64,000 nucleotides of DNA from Blautia caecimuris. GTDB lineage: Bacteria; Bacillota; Clostridia; Lachnospirales; Lachnospiraceae. Every line of letters begins with the position of its first letter. Within the stretch, counting starts at the first letter, position 1. Both the position numbers and the translations under genes were made by a program. The stretch lies in contig NZ_JANJZT010000009.1 of NCBI RefSeq assembly GCF_024622975.1, forward strand, positions 54,105 through 118,104. Reading direction: 5' to 3'. The notes beneath the pieces are model-generated. The model had not been told where the DNA came from. It made no database searches and saw nothing but the letters and a program-made list of their open reading frames with translations. Below, one piece after another: positions 15,190 through 24,720 of the stretch.

Positions 15190-16974
15190 ATGGATTTTTA
15201 TGGATTCTATACAGGAAAAATTTTTGATGCCTATGACTATCTGGGCGCTCATATAAACAACGGAACGACCATATTCCGCACCTTTGCGCCTGCCGCTTCC
15301 CGAATCACTGTATTCGGAGATTTTAACCACTGGCAGGAATGGGACATGCACAAGGTTTCTGACGGCAATTTCTGGGAGCTTTCTGTTCCGGGAACAAAGG
15401 AAGGAATGATGTATAAATACTGTATTTATGACAGATCCGGAAACCGGGTGGAGCACTGCGATCCCTATGGCTTTGGAATGGAGCTGCGTCCAGGCTCAGC
15501 CTCTGTTATAAGGAACCAGCAGGGCTATTCTTTCCACGATGAAGAATGGATGGCAGCCCGCACGGACTGCCGTCAGAAGCCGCTGAATATTTATGAACTG
15601 CATTTCGGTTCCTTTAAAAAGCCATCAGACAAAGCAGATTCCTGGTATACCTATGAAGAAATGGCAAAAATCCTGATTCCCTATGTAAAAAACAACGGCT
15701 ACAACTATCTGGAACTCATGCCACTGAACGAATATCCCTGTGATGAATCCTGGGGATATCAGGCAACCGGCTTTTTCAGTCCCACATCCAGATACGGCAC
15801 TGCGGATCAGCTGAAATATTTTGTAGACCGCTGTCATCAGAATGGGATTGGCGTGATCATGGACTTTGTGCCGGTACATTTTGCTGTGGACAGCTATGGC
15901 CTGGCTCAGTATGACGGAACAGCCCTGTACGAATATCCTCATTCTGCAGTGGGGGTCAGCGAATGGGGAAGCTGCAACTTTATGCATTCCCGTGGAGAAG
16001 TCCGCAGTTTCCTGCAGTCTGCTGCAAACTACTGGATAAAAGAGTTCCATATTGACGGGCTTCGTATGGATGCCATCAGCAGAGCCATTTACTGGCAGGG
16101 AGATCCGGTGCGGGGCGTAAACCTGAACGCAGTGGAATTTCTCCAGTACATGAACAGAGGGCTGAAGGAAATGTACCCCTCTGTGATTCTGGCTGCCGAA
16201 GATTCCACATCTTTTCCAAAGGTTACAGACCCGGTTTCTCAGGGCGGTCTGGGCTTTGACTATAAATGGGATATGGGATGGATGAACGACACTCTGGACT
16301 ATTTCCGCACCGGACCGGAGTATCGAAGCGACAACTACCATAAACTGACGTTTTCCATGATGTATTACTATAACGCAAGATTTCTCCTGCCACTTTCTCA
16401 TGATGAGGTAGTGCATGGAAAGGCTACGATCCTCCAGAAAATGAATGGGGATTACGACAACAAATTTCCTCAGGCAAGAGCGCTTTATATGTACATGTAC
16501 GCCCATCCGGGGAAAAAACTGAATTTTATGGGAAATGAATTTGGACAGCTGAGAGAATGGGACGAAAAACGGGAACAGGACTGGATGCTTCTGGATTATC
16601 CCATTCACAGTGGATTCGCCCGTTTTATGAAAGATCTCAATGAAATCTACCTGACCCATTCTGCCCTCTGGGAAAAAGATTACCAGGCAGACGGTTTCCG
16701 GTGGATTGACTGCCACCAGGAACAGACCTGCGTCTATGTATTGGAACGGAGCAGCAAAAAAGAACACCTTACTGCAGTCTTTAACTTTTCTGACCGGTCT
16801 CAGACCTATGAACTGAAACTTCCCGGCTGTCAGAAGATCAAAGAGCTTCTTAACAGTGATCTGGAGGCATACGGAGGCAGCCTGAAGCGCCGCCGCCCTG
16901 CCAGAAAGATCACAGACGGCAGATATCAGGCAGAGCTTCCTGCATTTTCCGCAATGTATTATATTGCGGAATAA
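15190..16974 (+). CDS. glgB: 1,4-alpha-glucan (glycogen) branching enzyme, short form
   Basis: A 594-residue GH13 enzyme that makes alpha-1,6 branches in glycogen. It has an N-terminal CBM48-like domain (about 20-110), then the catalytic barrel with the nucleophile region GLRMDAIS, the acid/base region LAAEDST and the substrate motif SHDEVVHGK, and a C-terminal beta domain. It is shorter than the about 730-residue enterobacterial form because the extra N1 domain is missing. AAGGAG precedes the ATG at 15190. It stands alone and ends at a hairpin terminator; other glycogen genes are not adjacent, though malQ is at 54743-56242. Confidence 0.95.
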   Translation: MDFYGFYTGKIFDAYDYLGAHINNGTTIFRTFAPAASRITVFGDFNHWQEWDMHKVSDGNFWELSVPGTKEGMMYKYCIYDRSGNRVEHCDPYGFGMELRPGSASVIRNQQGYSFHDEEWMAARTDCRQKPLNIYELHFGSFKKPSDKADSWYTYEEMAKILIPYVKNNGYNYLELMPLNEYPCDESWGYQATGFFSPTSRYGTADQLKYFVDRCHQNGIGVIMDFVPVHFAVDSYGLAQYDGTALYEYPHSAVGVSEWGSCNFMHSRGEVRSFLQSAANYWIKEFHIDGLRMDAISRAIYWQGDPVRGVNLNAVEFLQYMNRGLKEMYPSVILAAEDSTSFPKVTDPVSQGGLGFDYKWDMGWMNDTLDYFRTGPEYRSDNYHKLTFSMMYYYNARFLLPLSHDEVVHGKATILQKMNGDYDNKFPQARALYMYMYAHPGKKLNFMGNEFGQLREWDEKREQDWMLLDYPIHSGFARFMKDLNEIYLTHSALWEKDYQADGFRWIDCHQEQTCVYVLERSSKKEHLTAVFNFSDRSQTYELKLPGCQKIKELLNSDLEAYGGSLKRRRPARKITDGRYQAELPAFSAMYYIAE

Positions 16975-17066
16975 CAATACTGCTAAACTTCCCAATCCAA
17001 ACAAAAAGCTGTTCCCCACAGAACATAAAAATGTGACGGCTTTAGCTTTTTCCTGCCTGCAAAGTA

Positions 17067-17128
17067 AAAGCTGCCAGACAAGCCTCCAGCAGGTTATCAC
17101 TTCCTGCTGAAAGCTGTCCGGCAGCTTT
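17067..17128 (+). terminator. Long hairpin terminator after glgB
   Basis: AAAGCTGCC pairs with GGCAGCTTT, with an inner AGCAGG/CCTGCT stem, followed by a T-rich tail. It also lies just past the end of the convergent membrane-protein gene, so it may serve both sides. Confidence 0.7.
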
Positions 17129-17197
17129 CTGTTCTGTTATTTTATTTTCCTGAAATACCTGCTACTGTAAAGTATATCATGGGCAAAGTAATTTTGC

Positions 17198-18901
17198 TCA
17201 GGATTCCTCTTCTCCCGGAGCTGCGGTATCATCCCCGGAGCCGCCTCCGTCAGTTTCCACACTTCCCTCAGCGCTTCCCGCATCTCCTTCCACAGAAACC
17301 ACACTGTTGGCAGGTTCTGCCTCATTATAGGCAATAGTGATCCTGTCGCCTACGTCATATTTAACGATTCCCAGGAAGTCTGTAATCGGAACATCAAAGA
17401 TCAGATCGTCATGACCTTCCAGTACAATATAATAATGGGTATTTCCATCGATTACTCCCTGAGCCATTCTTCTGATCTCTCCGGTGATCTTTTTCGTATC
17501 TTCTCCTGCCACAGCCGCACCGCTGCCTTTGATCATTTTCAGATACTTCTTTTCACACTCCTGAACCGTATCTCCAATGGCAACATTCTGATATTTCTGA
17601 ATGTTGAGCATGGCATATTTTTTCACCAGACCTGCATTGTCCTTCAGAGCAATAAAATATGTTGGCTCATCTGCAATGTTCAGAAGCAGCGGGAAGGTTG
17701 CCTTATAACCAAGGTTCTGGACCTGACCTTCTGCAGATTCCATTGCGGAATACTCTTCTGCTCCCGGTATCTCATAATACTTCGTTTCCTTTGTCCTCTG
17801 ATTCATCAGAACAAAGCCTACATTAGAACGGTCTCCGCTTACAGAGGTTACGCCAGTATATACCCATACGTCGTCATCAATAGCAAGATAATTATAGCCT
17901 TCTGTTGTTTTAAGACAGCCCTTCTGTCCCAGAACACTGTTGATAAATCCGTTGATCAGCGTACCATGGTAGTTATAAAGCTCGATCAGAAGATCCGCCG
18001 GATAGGCACGGTCTACCCATGTAGGACAGTCTTTGATCTTATAATCTTTACATTCTCCTGTTACTGCATTACAAAGAACCACTCTTCCAATGGTCTGTCC
18101 GCCAAAAAGTCCGATATTGAATTTTTTCACAGGGCATACCCAGTAGGGAGTTCCCTCTTCGTCAATCTCAAAGCTGAGCTGGTCAAAAATGTAAGTAGGA
18201 TACTTAAATCTCAGATGTCTGTAAATATTCCGGTTAAAATACTCTGCCTCTGAGTATTTAATCCCCTGATCCAGCTTCACAAGCTCTGTATTCTGAGTTG
18301 CCATATCAATAGTAATATAAGCCGGAATTCCATCACTCATATTAGTCAGCCATTTAATGGGACTTGCGTATACCAGAGGAGTCACACGAACCGGACGTCC
18401 CTGATAATTAATCTGAGAATAAAGATCACTGACTTCAAACTGAGAAACCATATCCACCATACTTCCCATTTTACGGTTTCCCAGAAGCGCTGCAGATTCC
18501 TTGTCCAGAAGCGGGATCTGATCGTAGCTGATCTGTTCAATATCCTCTGCAAAATTTCCGGTTTCCGGAACCATCAGGTTCCGGTATTTTTTTGCATTGA
18601 CGATCGGTGAGGACAGAATGCTGCCTGCAAAATAAACAAGCACCAGAACCACGACCAGCCCTATCCCCAGCTTCAGGATTTTTGAACTTTTGACCTCTTC
18701 TTTTGAATGGATGCCCTTTCTGCCTCCATAAAACAGCAGTCCCAGCACTACCAACGCGATCAGAAACATCCAGAATCCACTGGAATGAATGTTCACCGCA
18801 GGAATTGCCACATAGTAGTACACAGCAGCTATTACAATTACCGCAAGCACTGCCAGAAGCTTTCCTTTTTTACCGGAACCTGCTCTTCTTTTCCTGTACA
18901 T
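17198..18901 (-). CDS. Large membrane-anchored protein of unknown function
   Basis: A 567-residue protein I do not recognise. A short basic N-terminus is followed by three membrane helices (about 14-34, 43-60 and 76-95), then a large, probably extracellular, domain of about 430 residues with no obvious catalytic motif, and an acidic Gly/Ser/Glu-rich tail (last about 30 residues). The ATG at 18901 has AAGGAGGAAAT directly ahead. It is transcribed alone. The extracellular part looks like a folded beta-rich domain, but that is an impression only. Confidence 0.8.
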   Translation of the reverse strand: MYRKRRAGSGKKGKLLAVLAVIVIAAVYYYVAIPAVNIHSSGFWMFLIALVVLGLLFYGGRKGIHSKEEVKSSKILKLGIGLVVVLVLVYFAGSILSSPIVNAKKYRNLMVPETGNFAEDIEQISYDQIPLLDKESAALLGNRKMGSMVDMVSQFEVSDLYSQINYQGRPVRVTPLVYASPIKWLTNMSDGIPAYITIDMATQNTELVKLDQGIKYSEAEYFNRNIYRHLRFKYPTYIFDQLSFEIDEEGTPYWVCPVKKFNIGLFGGQTIGRVVLCNAVTGECKDYKIKDCPTWVDRAYPADLLIELYNYHGTLINGFINSVLGQKGCLKTTEGYNYLAIDDDVWVYTGVTSVSGDRSNVGFVLMNQRTKETKYYEIPGAEEYSAMESAEGQVQNLGYKATFPLLLNIADEPTYFIALKDNAGLVKKYAMLNIQKYQNVAIGDTVQECEKKYLKMIKGSGAAVAGEDTKKITGEIRRMAQGVIDGNTHYYIVLEGHDDLIFDVPITDFLGIVKYDVGDRITIAYNEAEPANSVVSVEGDAGSAEGSVETDGGGSGDDTAAPGEEES

Positions 18902-19054
18902 ATATTTCCTCCTTATCTCATCGGAACCTGTTCTGATTTTTCTGTAAATCTGCCAGGTATCACTCCGATTTTCAGGATATTGTATCACCTTTTTCCGGAA
19001 AAGTCATTGGATATTCTGTAATAAAGAAAATCTTTATATAATCTTTATACGCTT

Positions 19055-20611
19055 TTACAGCACCTTTGTGGTCCATTTGCTCATATCCCACACCTGGTTT
19101 ACCACATCCTGATAAAATTCCGGCTCGTGGCAGATCAGAAGCAGACTTCCTCTGTACTCTCTCAGAGCTTTTTTCAGCTCGTCCTTGGCGTCCACATCCA
19201 GATGATTGGTAGGCTCGTCCAGAACAAGGATATTTGTATCACGATTTACCAGCTTGCACAGACGCACCTTTGCCTGCTCGCCGCCGCTTAAAACCCGCAC
19301 CTGGCTTTCAATGTGCTTGGTTGTCAGACCACATTTTGCAAGAGCGGAACGGATCTCATACTGACTATAAGAAGGAAATTCCTGCCACAGTTCTTCGATA
19401 CAGGTATTTTTATTGTCTCCCTTTACTTCCTGCTCGAAATATCCGATCTGAAGGTTTTCTCCCTGGTCGCAGGAACCGGAAAGAGACGGGATCAGCCCCA
19501 GCATACTTTTCAGAAGGGTTGTCTTTCCAATTCCGTTGGTTCCCACCAGAGCGATCTTCTGACCTCTCTCCATATAGAAATTCAAAGGCTTTGACAGAGG
19601 TTCCCCATAGCCGATCACCAGATTATGTGTCTCAAAAAGCATTTTTCCGGGAGTCCGTCCATAACGGAAGTTAAATTCCGGCTTCGGTTTTTCCGCTGCC
19701 AGTTCGATCACATCCATTTTGTCCAGCTTTTTCTGACGGGACATAGCCATATTTCTGGTGGATACACGGGCCTTATTCCTTGCAACAAAATCCTTCAGTT
19801 CACTGATCTCCTGCTGCTGACGGCGATAAGCCGCCTCCAGCTGGGCTTTTTTCACCGCATAGACCTCCTGAAAATGATCGTAATCGCCCACATAACGGTT
19901 CAGCTCCTGATTTTCCATATGATAAATAAGATTCACCACTTCATTTAAAAAGGGAATATCATGAGAGATCAGGATAAACGCATTCTCATACTCCAGAAGA
20001 TACCGCTTCAGCCATGCAATATGCTCCTCGTCCAGATAATTGGTAGGCTCGTCCAGAAGAAGGATATCCGGTTTCTCCAGAAGGAGTTTTGCCAGAAGAA
20101 TCTTCGTTCTCTGTCCGCCGCTCAGATCTGTTACGTCACGTTCCAGTCCCAGATCCAGAAGTCCCAACGCTCTTGCAACCTCTTCCACCCTGGCGTCGAT
20201 CACATAAAAGTCATGAAGGGTCAGCTCATCCTGAATATTTCCCAGTTCCTCCATCAGTGCATCCATTTCCTCCGGATCCGCACTTCCCAGCATATCGCAG
20301 ATTTCGTTCATACGCTGCTCCTTCTGAAGAAGGGGATCAAAAGCAGATTTCAGCACGTCACGGATGGTCATGCCTTTTTCCAGGACCGCATGCTGATCCA
20401 GATAGCCTGCCCGGACATTTTTTGCCCATTCCACCTTTCCCTCATCCGGCATCAGCTTCCCTGTCACAATATTCATAAAAGTGGATTTTCCTTCCCCGTT
20501 GGCTCCGATTAGACCAATGTGTTCTCCTTTCAGAAGACGGAAGGACACGTCGGTAAAAATAGCACGGTCTCCAAATCCATGTGACAGATGTTCTACGTTC
20601 AAAATACTCAT
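19055..20611 (-). CDS. ABC-F family ATPase (ribosome-associated type)
   Basis: A 518-residue soluble protein with two ABC ATPase domains and no membrane segment. Walker A motifs are GANGEGKST (about 36-44) and GTNGIGKTT (about 355-363); signatures are LSGGQRTK and LSGGEQAK, each followed by LLLDEPTNYLD or LVLDEPTNHLD. A charged linker with coiled-coil character (about 235-310) joins them, as in ABC-F factors that enter the ribosomal E site. The closest group seems to be YkpA/YbiT; housekeeping translation factor versus antibiotic protection cannot be decided from sequence reading. Confidence 0.93.
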   Translation of the reverse strand: MSILNVEHLSHGFGDRAIFTDVSFRLLKGEHIGLIGANGEGKSTFMNIVTGKLMPDEGKVEWAKNVRAGYLDQHAVLEKGMTIRDVLKSAFDPLLQKEQRMNEICDMLGSADPEEMDALMEELGNIQDELTLHDFYVIDARVEEVARALGLLDLGLERDVTDLSGGQRTKILLAKLLLEKPDILLLDEPTNYLDEEHIAWLKRYLLEYENAFILISHDIPFLNEVVNLIYHMENQELNRYVGDYDHFQEVYAVKKAQLEAAYRRQQQEISELKDFVARNKARVSTRNMAMSRQKKLDKMDVIELAAEKPKPEFNFRYGRTPGKMLFETHNLVIGYGEPLSKPLNFYMERGQKIALVGTNGIGKTTLLKSMLGLIPSLSGSCDQGENLQIGYFEQEVKGDNKNTCIEELWQEFPSYSQYEIRSALAKCGLTTKHIESQVRVLSGGEQAKVRLCKLVNRDTNILVLDEPTNHLDVDAKDELKKALREYRGSLLLICHEPEFYQDVVNQVWDMSKWTTKVL

Positions 20612-20768
20612 AAAATACCCCCTGATGATTTCTGTTATGTTCTATACAGGATCCCTGTCCTGTACTGTATCAGCATCTTTCTCTGTTTTTACAGAGTTTC
20701 GTCTGCTATTATATTATTTCTTATAACAAAAATCAATCAGAGGGTTATGATAAAACATGAAATTTTCC

Positions 20769-21581
20769 CTAATCTGCAGCTATCACACCCAGGCCGCTGC
20801 CAAGCCTGCCGCCCTGCTTCAGATATTTCCGTGCATTTCTCTGAAGGCTGGTATTTTCCGGATATTTTTCCGGATCCTCCATCAGGCAGTCAAAAATCCT
20901 TTCTTCCCCTTCCCGGAACTGAAAATCCACCGACTGGATCTCAAACATCTGCTGAAAGCGGAGAATATTGGATTTTTCATCCAAAAGCTCCTTTAATCCG
21001 GGAAAAAGCAGCCAGGAATGGCATACATACGGAAGCTCTCCACCCCAGAATTTCCGTCCCATATCCAGAGATTCTCTGCAGGCTTCCGGATCCAGCGGCT
21101 GCCCCTCAGGGATATGTATACTGATCACCGGATCGCCCACTGCTGTCTTCCTGCCTTTATATTCAAATTCCCACAAAGATTCTGTTTTTTCAAACTGCAG
21201 TCTGCCCAGACGAAAAAGCGTCATTTCCACATGACGCCACAGCCATTCATATTCCTGAATCCCGTATTCCCCGTATCTTCGGAAACATACCTGACACCAG
21301 ACGGCAATATCGGAAAAGGTGTCAAAAAACACCCTGTCTCCGATTCCTTCTCTCTGATATTTCTCATATGTTTCACATGCAAGTCTGCAGTAATAATAAA
21401 GAAACCTTTGTCTGTATCCGGCAAGAGATGCGATCTCCCGGAAAATTTCCTCTCTGTCTGTAAAAAACAGTTCACGGACATACTGATATCGGACTTCAGA
21501 GATCTCCTCATTCATTTTTTCCACAATACACACTGCGCCGGAAGGCAGACCGATCTCTGTGCAAAACCTTCTCAGATCCAT
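20769..21581 (-). CDS. Acyltransferase-like protein (DUF5596 type) coupled to the sugar operon
   Basis: A 270-residue soluble protein resembling the acyltransferase-domain (GNAT-like) proteins of DUF5596 found in gut Clostridia; the region SIHIPEGQPLDPEACRESL to CHSWLLFP is the part I recognise. The start codon comes one base after the Gfo/Idh stop, and its GAGGAG ribosome binding site lies inside that gene, so translation is coupled. It is the last gene of the first sugar cluster. A role in modifying an imported sugar is inference. Confidence 0.7.
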   Translation of the reverse strand: MDLRRFCTEIGLPSGAVCIVEKMNEEISEVRYQYVRELFFTDREEIFREIASLAGYRQRFLYYYCRLACETYEKYQREGIGDRVFFDTFSDIAVWCQVCFRRYGEYGIQEYEWLWRHVEMTLFRLGRLQFEKTESLWEFEYKGRKTAVGDPVISIHIPEGQPLDPEACRESLDMGRKFWGGELPYVCHSWLLFPGLKELLDEKSNILRFQQMFEIQSVDFQFREGEERIFDCLMEDPEKYPENTSLQRNARKYLKQGGRLGSGLGVIAAD

Positions 21582-21582
21582 A

Positions 21583-22851
21583 TTACCGCTCCTCTGCTTC
21601 TTTTCGGAATTCCCTGAGATCCACGGTCTCTCCTGTCACTCTGGATCTTTCTGCCGCAAGAGCGATCAGATGGCTTTCCACAGACACGGAAGCTCCGGAG
21701 CGTACCTGGACGCTGTCCTCTCTCAGATACCTTACAAAATCCTTCATCATATTTGTATCGCTTCCGCTGTGCCCTGTAGGTGGTGTATAAAGCCGGATGA
21801 TTTCCTTTTCCCCTGTGGAAAAGTCAGAAAGCTCTATCTCTCCAAGCTCCATATTTCCCCTGAGTTCTCCTTTGGTTCCCATAATATGGATCCTTCTGGC
21901 ACAGTTTTCCGTGAAGGCGCTCATAGTCATATTGACGGTTACATGGTTTTCAAATTCCAGATTCACAACCTGATGATCCACCACATTATTGTCACAATGG
22001 AACACACAGCGTCCATAAGGACCTGTCTTTAACGCTTCAAGAACTGCTTTTCTGTCGGTATCCGCAGATACCGCATGGATGAATCCGTCCGCTTCTGCTT
22101 TTGGATGCTCAAAGTAAAACTTCGGTGCATAAAAAGCACACTGATCCCTGTGAGGACATCCATCCAGACAATAAGCAGGAGCACCTTCCGGTGCATTTTC
22201 TTCTTTGAAATATGTCAGATCTCCAAAAGAGCTGACCTTCGTACAGGAGCTTCCTGCCAGCCACAGAAGAATATCCATATCATGGCAGCATTTCTGCAGG
22301 ATCATGGGACTGGTTTCATCACTGCGTCTCCAGTTTCCCCGCACAAAGCTGTGGGCATGATGCCAGTAGCCAACCTCTTCAATATGCTGAATACTGATCA
22401 GTCTTCCAAGGCGATCTTCCTCAATAAGATTTTTAATCCTGGAGAAAAAGGAAGAATACCGCAGAACATGACAGATCATCAGGATCCTTCCATATTTTTC
22501 TGCCATATTTCCCATCGTGACAATTTCCGAAGCATCCGGAGACATAGGTTTTTCACAGAGTACATGATATCCTTTTTCCAGAGCCTTTGTTACCGGTTCA
22601 AAATGCATGGTATCCTGTGTACAGACAAGGGCACAGTCTGCCATTTTTTCCTCTTCCAACAGTTCCCTATAATCCTGATAGCAGCGTTCCTCCGGTATCC
22701 CGTGAACCTCTGCAATCAGATTTCTTCTTTCCTCATCCGGTTCTGCTACTGCAACGATCTTCAGATCTTCCGGATGACTCTGAGCATAGGCGGCATACAC
22801 CCAGCCGCCCCGCAGACCTGCTCCGATCAAAACTGCCGTTATCACTTTCAT
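21583..22851 (-). CDS. Gfo/Idh/MocA-family oxidoreductase
   Basis: A 422-residue NAD(P)-dependent sugar or polyol dehydrogenase. The Rossmann fold opens with IGAGLRGGWV (about 9-18) and the catalytic-lysine motif CEKPMS follows near 98-103. The C-terminal alpha/beta domain contains a cysteine cluster CX3CX5C near 225-235, seen in a subset of the family. GGAGG precedes the ATG. It follows the two permeases on the same strand, so it probably processes the imported sugar. Confidence 0.9.
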   Translation of the reverse strand: MKVITAVLIGAGLRGGWVYAAYAQSHPEDLKIVAVAEPDEERRNLIAEVHGIPEERCYQDYRELLEEEKMADCALVCTQDTMHFEPVTKALEKGYHVLCEKPMSPDASEIVTMGNMAEKYGRILMICHVLRYSSFFSRIKNLIEEDRLGRLISIQHIEEVGYWHHAHSFVRGNWRRSDETSPMILQKCCHDMDILLWLAGSSCTKVSSFGDLTYFKEENAPEGAPAYCLDGCPHRDQCAFYAPKFYFEHPKAEADGFIHAVSADTDRKAVLEALKTGPYGRCVFHCDNNVVDHQVVNLEFENHVTVNMTMSAFTENCARRIHIMGTKGELRGNMELGEIELSDFSTGEKEIIRLYTPPTGHSGSDTNMMKDFVRYLREDSVQVRSGASVSVESHLIALAAERSRVTGETVDLREFRKEAEER

Positions 22852-22866
22852 GTTTTTTCCTCCTTT

Positions 22867-23724
22867 TTAACCTTTTACCGCACCGCCGGAAAGAGCTTCC
22901 ACAAAGAATTTACTGAACACACAGTACAGAATCACAGGCGGCAGGATAATAATCACCATTGCCGAAAACAGACCATTGTAATTGGTACGGAAGGATGTGG
23001 TAAACGTGGACAAAAGCGCCGGAACCGTCAGCTTTTCTCTGTCAACGATCACCAGTGAAGCCCAGTAATACTCATTCCAGTTATTCAGAAAAGCCAGAAC
23101 TCCCGCAGTCATGATTCCGGGTCTTGCAATCGGAAAAATCACCTTCCACCAGGTCATGGCATAACCGCATCCATCGATTCTGGCTGCCTCTTCAAGTTCG
23201 TGTGGTATATTTGCATAATAATTTTTGATTACAAAAAAGCTGACTGCCAGCCCGCTGCATGCATAAATAAAGATCAGGGCTCCTCTGGTATTATAAATAT
23301 GCATTTTATTTACCAGATTGTAAACCGGATAGGTAAGGGCTGTAGCCGGAATGAACATAGTAGAATACAGCATCAAGTTCACCAGCTTTTTCCCCTTAAA
23401 TTCCATTCTTGCCACTACATAGGCGGACATGGAGATCATCAGGATACTGATGACTACGGATACACCGGCAATAATCATACTGTTTCCGAAATATCTCATA
23501 ACATGAAGATCACGGAAAGTGGAAATATATCCATCCAGACAGATAGATTCCGGAAGCTGAAACCCGGGTCTTGCCAGCGGGTCTTTTTTCAGACTGGAGA
23601 TGAACAGCCAGACCAGAGGCATCAGAGCCACCAGAACTGCCCATGCAAGACAGATATAGGTAAAGATCTTTGTTCCCCGGGACATTGTACGTACCTGGGG
23701 ATTGGATTTCATTTTTCTGTTCAT
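22867..23724 (-). CDS. CUT1 sugar ABC transporter permease (MalG/UgpE type)
   Basis: A 285-residue permease with six membrane segments. The EAA loop that docks the ATPase is present (LEEAARIDGCGYAMTWWKV, about 190-208). The ATG at 23724 overlaps the preceding permease stop (ATGA). It pairs with that permease and the binding protein at 24721-26001. No ATPase is encoded in the cluster. Confidence 0.92.
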   Translation of the reverse strand: MNRKMKSNPQVRTMSRGTKIFTYICLAWAVLVALMPLVWLFISSLKKDPLARPGFQLPESICLDGYISTFRDLHVMRYFGNSMIIAGVSVVISILMISMSAYVVARMEFKGKKLVNLMLYSTMFIPATALTYPVYNLVNKMHIYNTRGALIFIYACSGLAVSFFVIKNYYANIPHELEEAARIDGCGYAMTWWKVIFPIARPGIMTAGVLAFLNNWNEYYWASLVIVDREKLTVPALLSTFTTSFRTNYNGLFSAMVIIILPPVILYCVFSKFFVEALSGGAVKG

Positions 23725-24653
23725 GACTGACCTCCGTTTCTTCGGATTCTTTTTCCTTTAAAAAGCTGACTGTACAGAAGATTTACAAATACAATGATCA
23801 GCATACCTGCAAGGATCTGGATCACTGCTACCGCATTTGCACGGCCAAATTGTGTTCTTGTACTTGTGATTGCAAGCTCACGGATCACATAACTGATACT
23901 GTAGGTTCCTGCTGCTCCCTTTGTCAGGAAATAAACCTCATTATAAAGCAGGAAGCCCGCTGTTGCCGAAAGGATAGATACCGTACGAAGCGTATCCTTG
24001 ATCATGGGAATAGTGATATACCAGTCCTGCTTCAGACCACTGGCGCCGTCCAGCATAGCTGCCTCTCTTACATCTTCCGGTACTGCCATAATATTTCCCA
24101 GGATCATCAGTGTAGTGGTTCCTGTAAAAAAGATATAGGCACAGGTCATGGCGATAAATGCCGGTCCCTTGAGAAGAAGTATATTTTCGGAAAAATTCTG
24201 TTTAAATAAACGAATCACCGGATTCACTACTCCGTATAACGGACTGTACAGCTGCAGAAAGATCATACCCATGGCTGCAGATGAAATCATGCTGGGGATG
24301 ATATATACATTTCTTGCAAATTTTACCCCCTTTACTTTACGGGAAAATGCAAGAGCGATCAAAGCAGAAACAGGTATCTGCACAAACACTCCCAGAAGCG
24401 CCCATATAGTAGAATTCCGAAGAGCTTCCCAGAAATACGGATACAGCTCAAAAATATATTTGTAGTTATTCCACATGTCCGCAAATCCAAAAAACTCCGG
24501 GCTGGTAATATTGGTATAATCCCATTTGCAGAAAGAGGTCACAAAGACTGTTACAATAGGATAAAGATAAAATAATACAAATGCAATTACTGTGGGAGCA
24601 AGAAAGGCCAGGATAAAGCCTTTTCTCTTCCAGCTCATATTCCTTGTTTTCAT
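23721..24653 (-). CDS. CUT1 sugar ABC transporter permease (MalF/UgpA type)
   Basis: A 310-residue permease with six membrane segments; the EAA motif is VREAAMLDGASGLKQDWYI. The ATG at 24653 is chosen because GGAGGAAACC sits in front; longer in-frame starts run into the terminator-like hairpin at 24687-24710. It is the first permease after the binding protein. Confidence 0.92.
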   Translation of the reverse strand: MKTRNMSWKRKGFILAFLAPTVIAFVLFYLYPIVTVFVTSFCKWDYTNITSPEFFGFADMWNNYKYIFELYPYFWEALRNSTIWALLGVFVQIPVSALIALAFSRKVKGVKFARNVYIIPSMISSAAMGMIFLQLYSPLYGVVNPVIRLFKQNFSENILLLKGPAFIAMTCAYIFFTGTTTLMILGNIMAVPEDVREAAMLDGASGLKQDWYITIPMIKDTLRTVSILSATAGFLLYNEVYFLTKGAAGTYSISYVIRELAITSTRTQFGRANAVAVIQILAGMLIIVFVNLLYSQLFKGKRIRRNGGQS

Positions 24654-24682
24654 AATCGGTTTCCTCCACTTTTTATGATGAT

Positions 24683-24710
24683 AAAAAGGAGACGGCCGAA
24701 GCCGCCTCCT
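24683..24710 (-). terminator. Hairpin between binding-protein and permease genes
   Basis: On the minus strand a ten-pair GC-rich stem (AGGAGGCGGC with GCCGTCTCCT, one mismatch) closes a TTCG loop and is followed by five T. It lies inside the operon, so it probably acts as a partial terminator or 3-prime stabiliser that keeps binding-protein mRNA more abundant than permease mRNA. Confidence 0.75.
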
Positions 24711-24720
24711 ACTACCGCCT

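Noticed and set aside
15625..17100. Long 491-residue minus-strand reading frame opposite glgB
   Set aside because: It is the antisense shadow of a clear GH13 gene; there is no ribosome binding site and the product has no recognisable domain.
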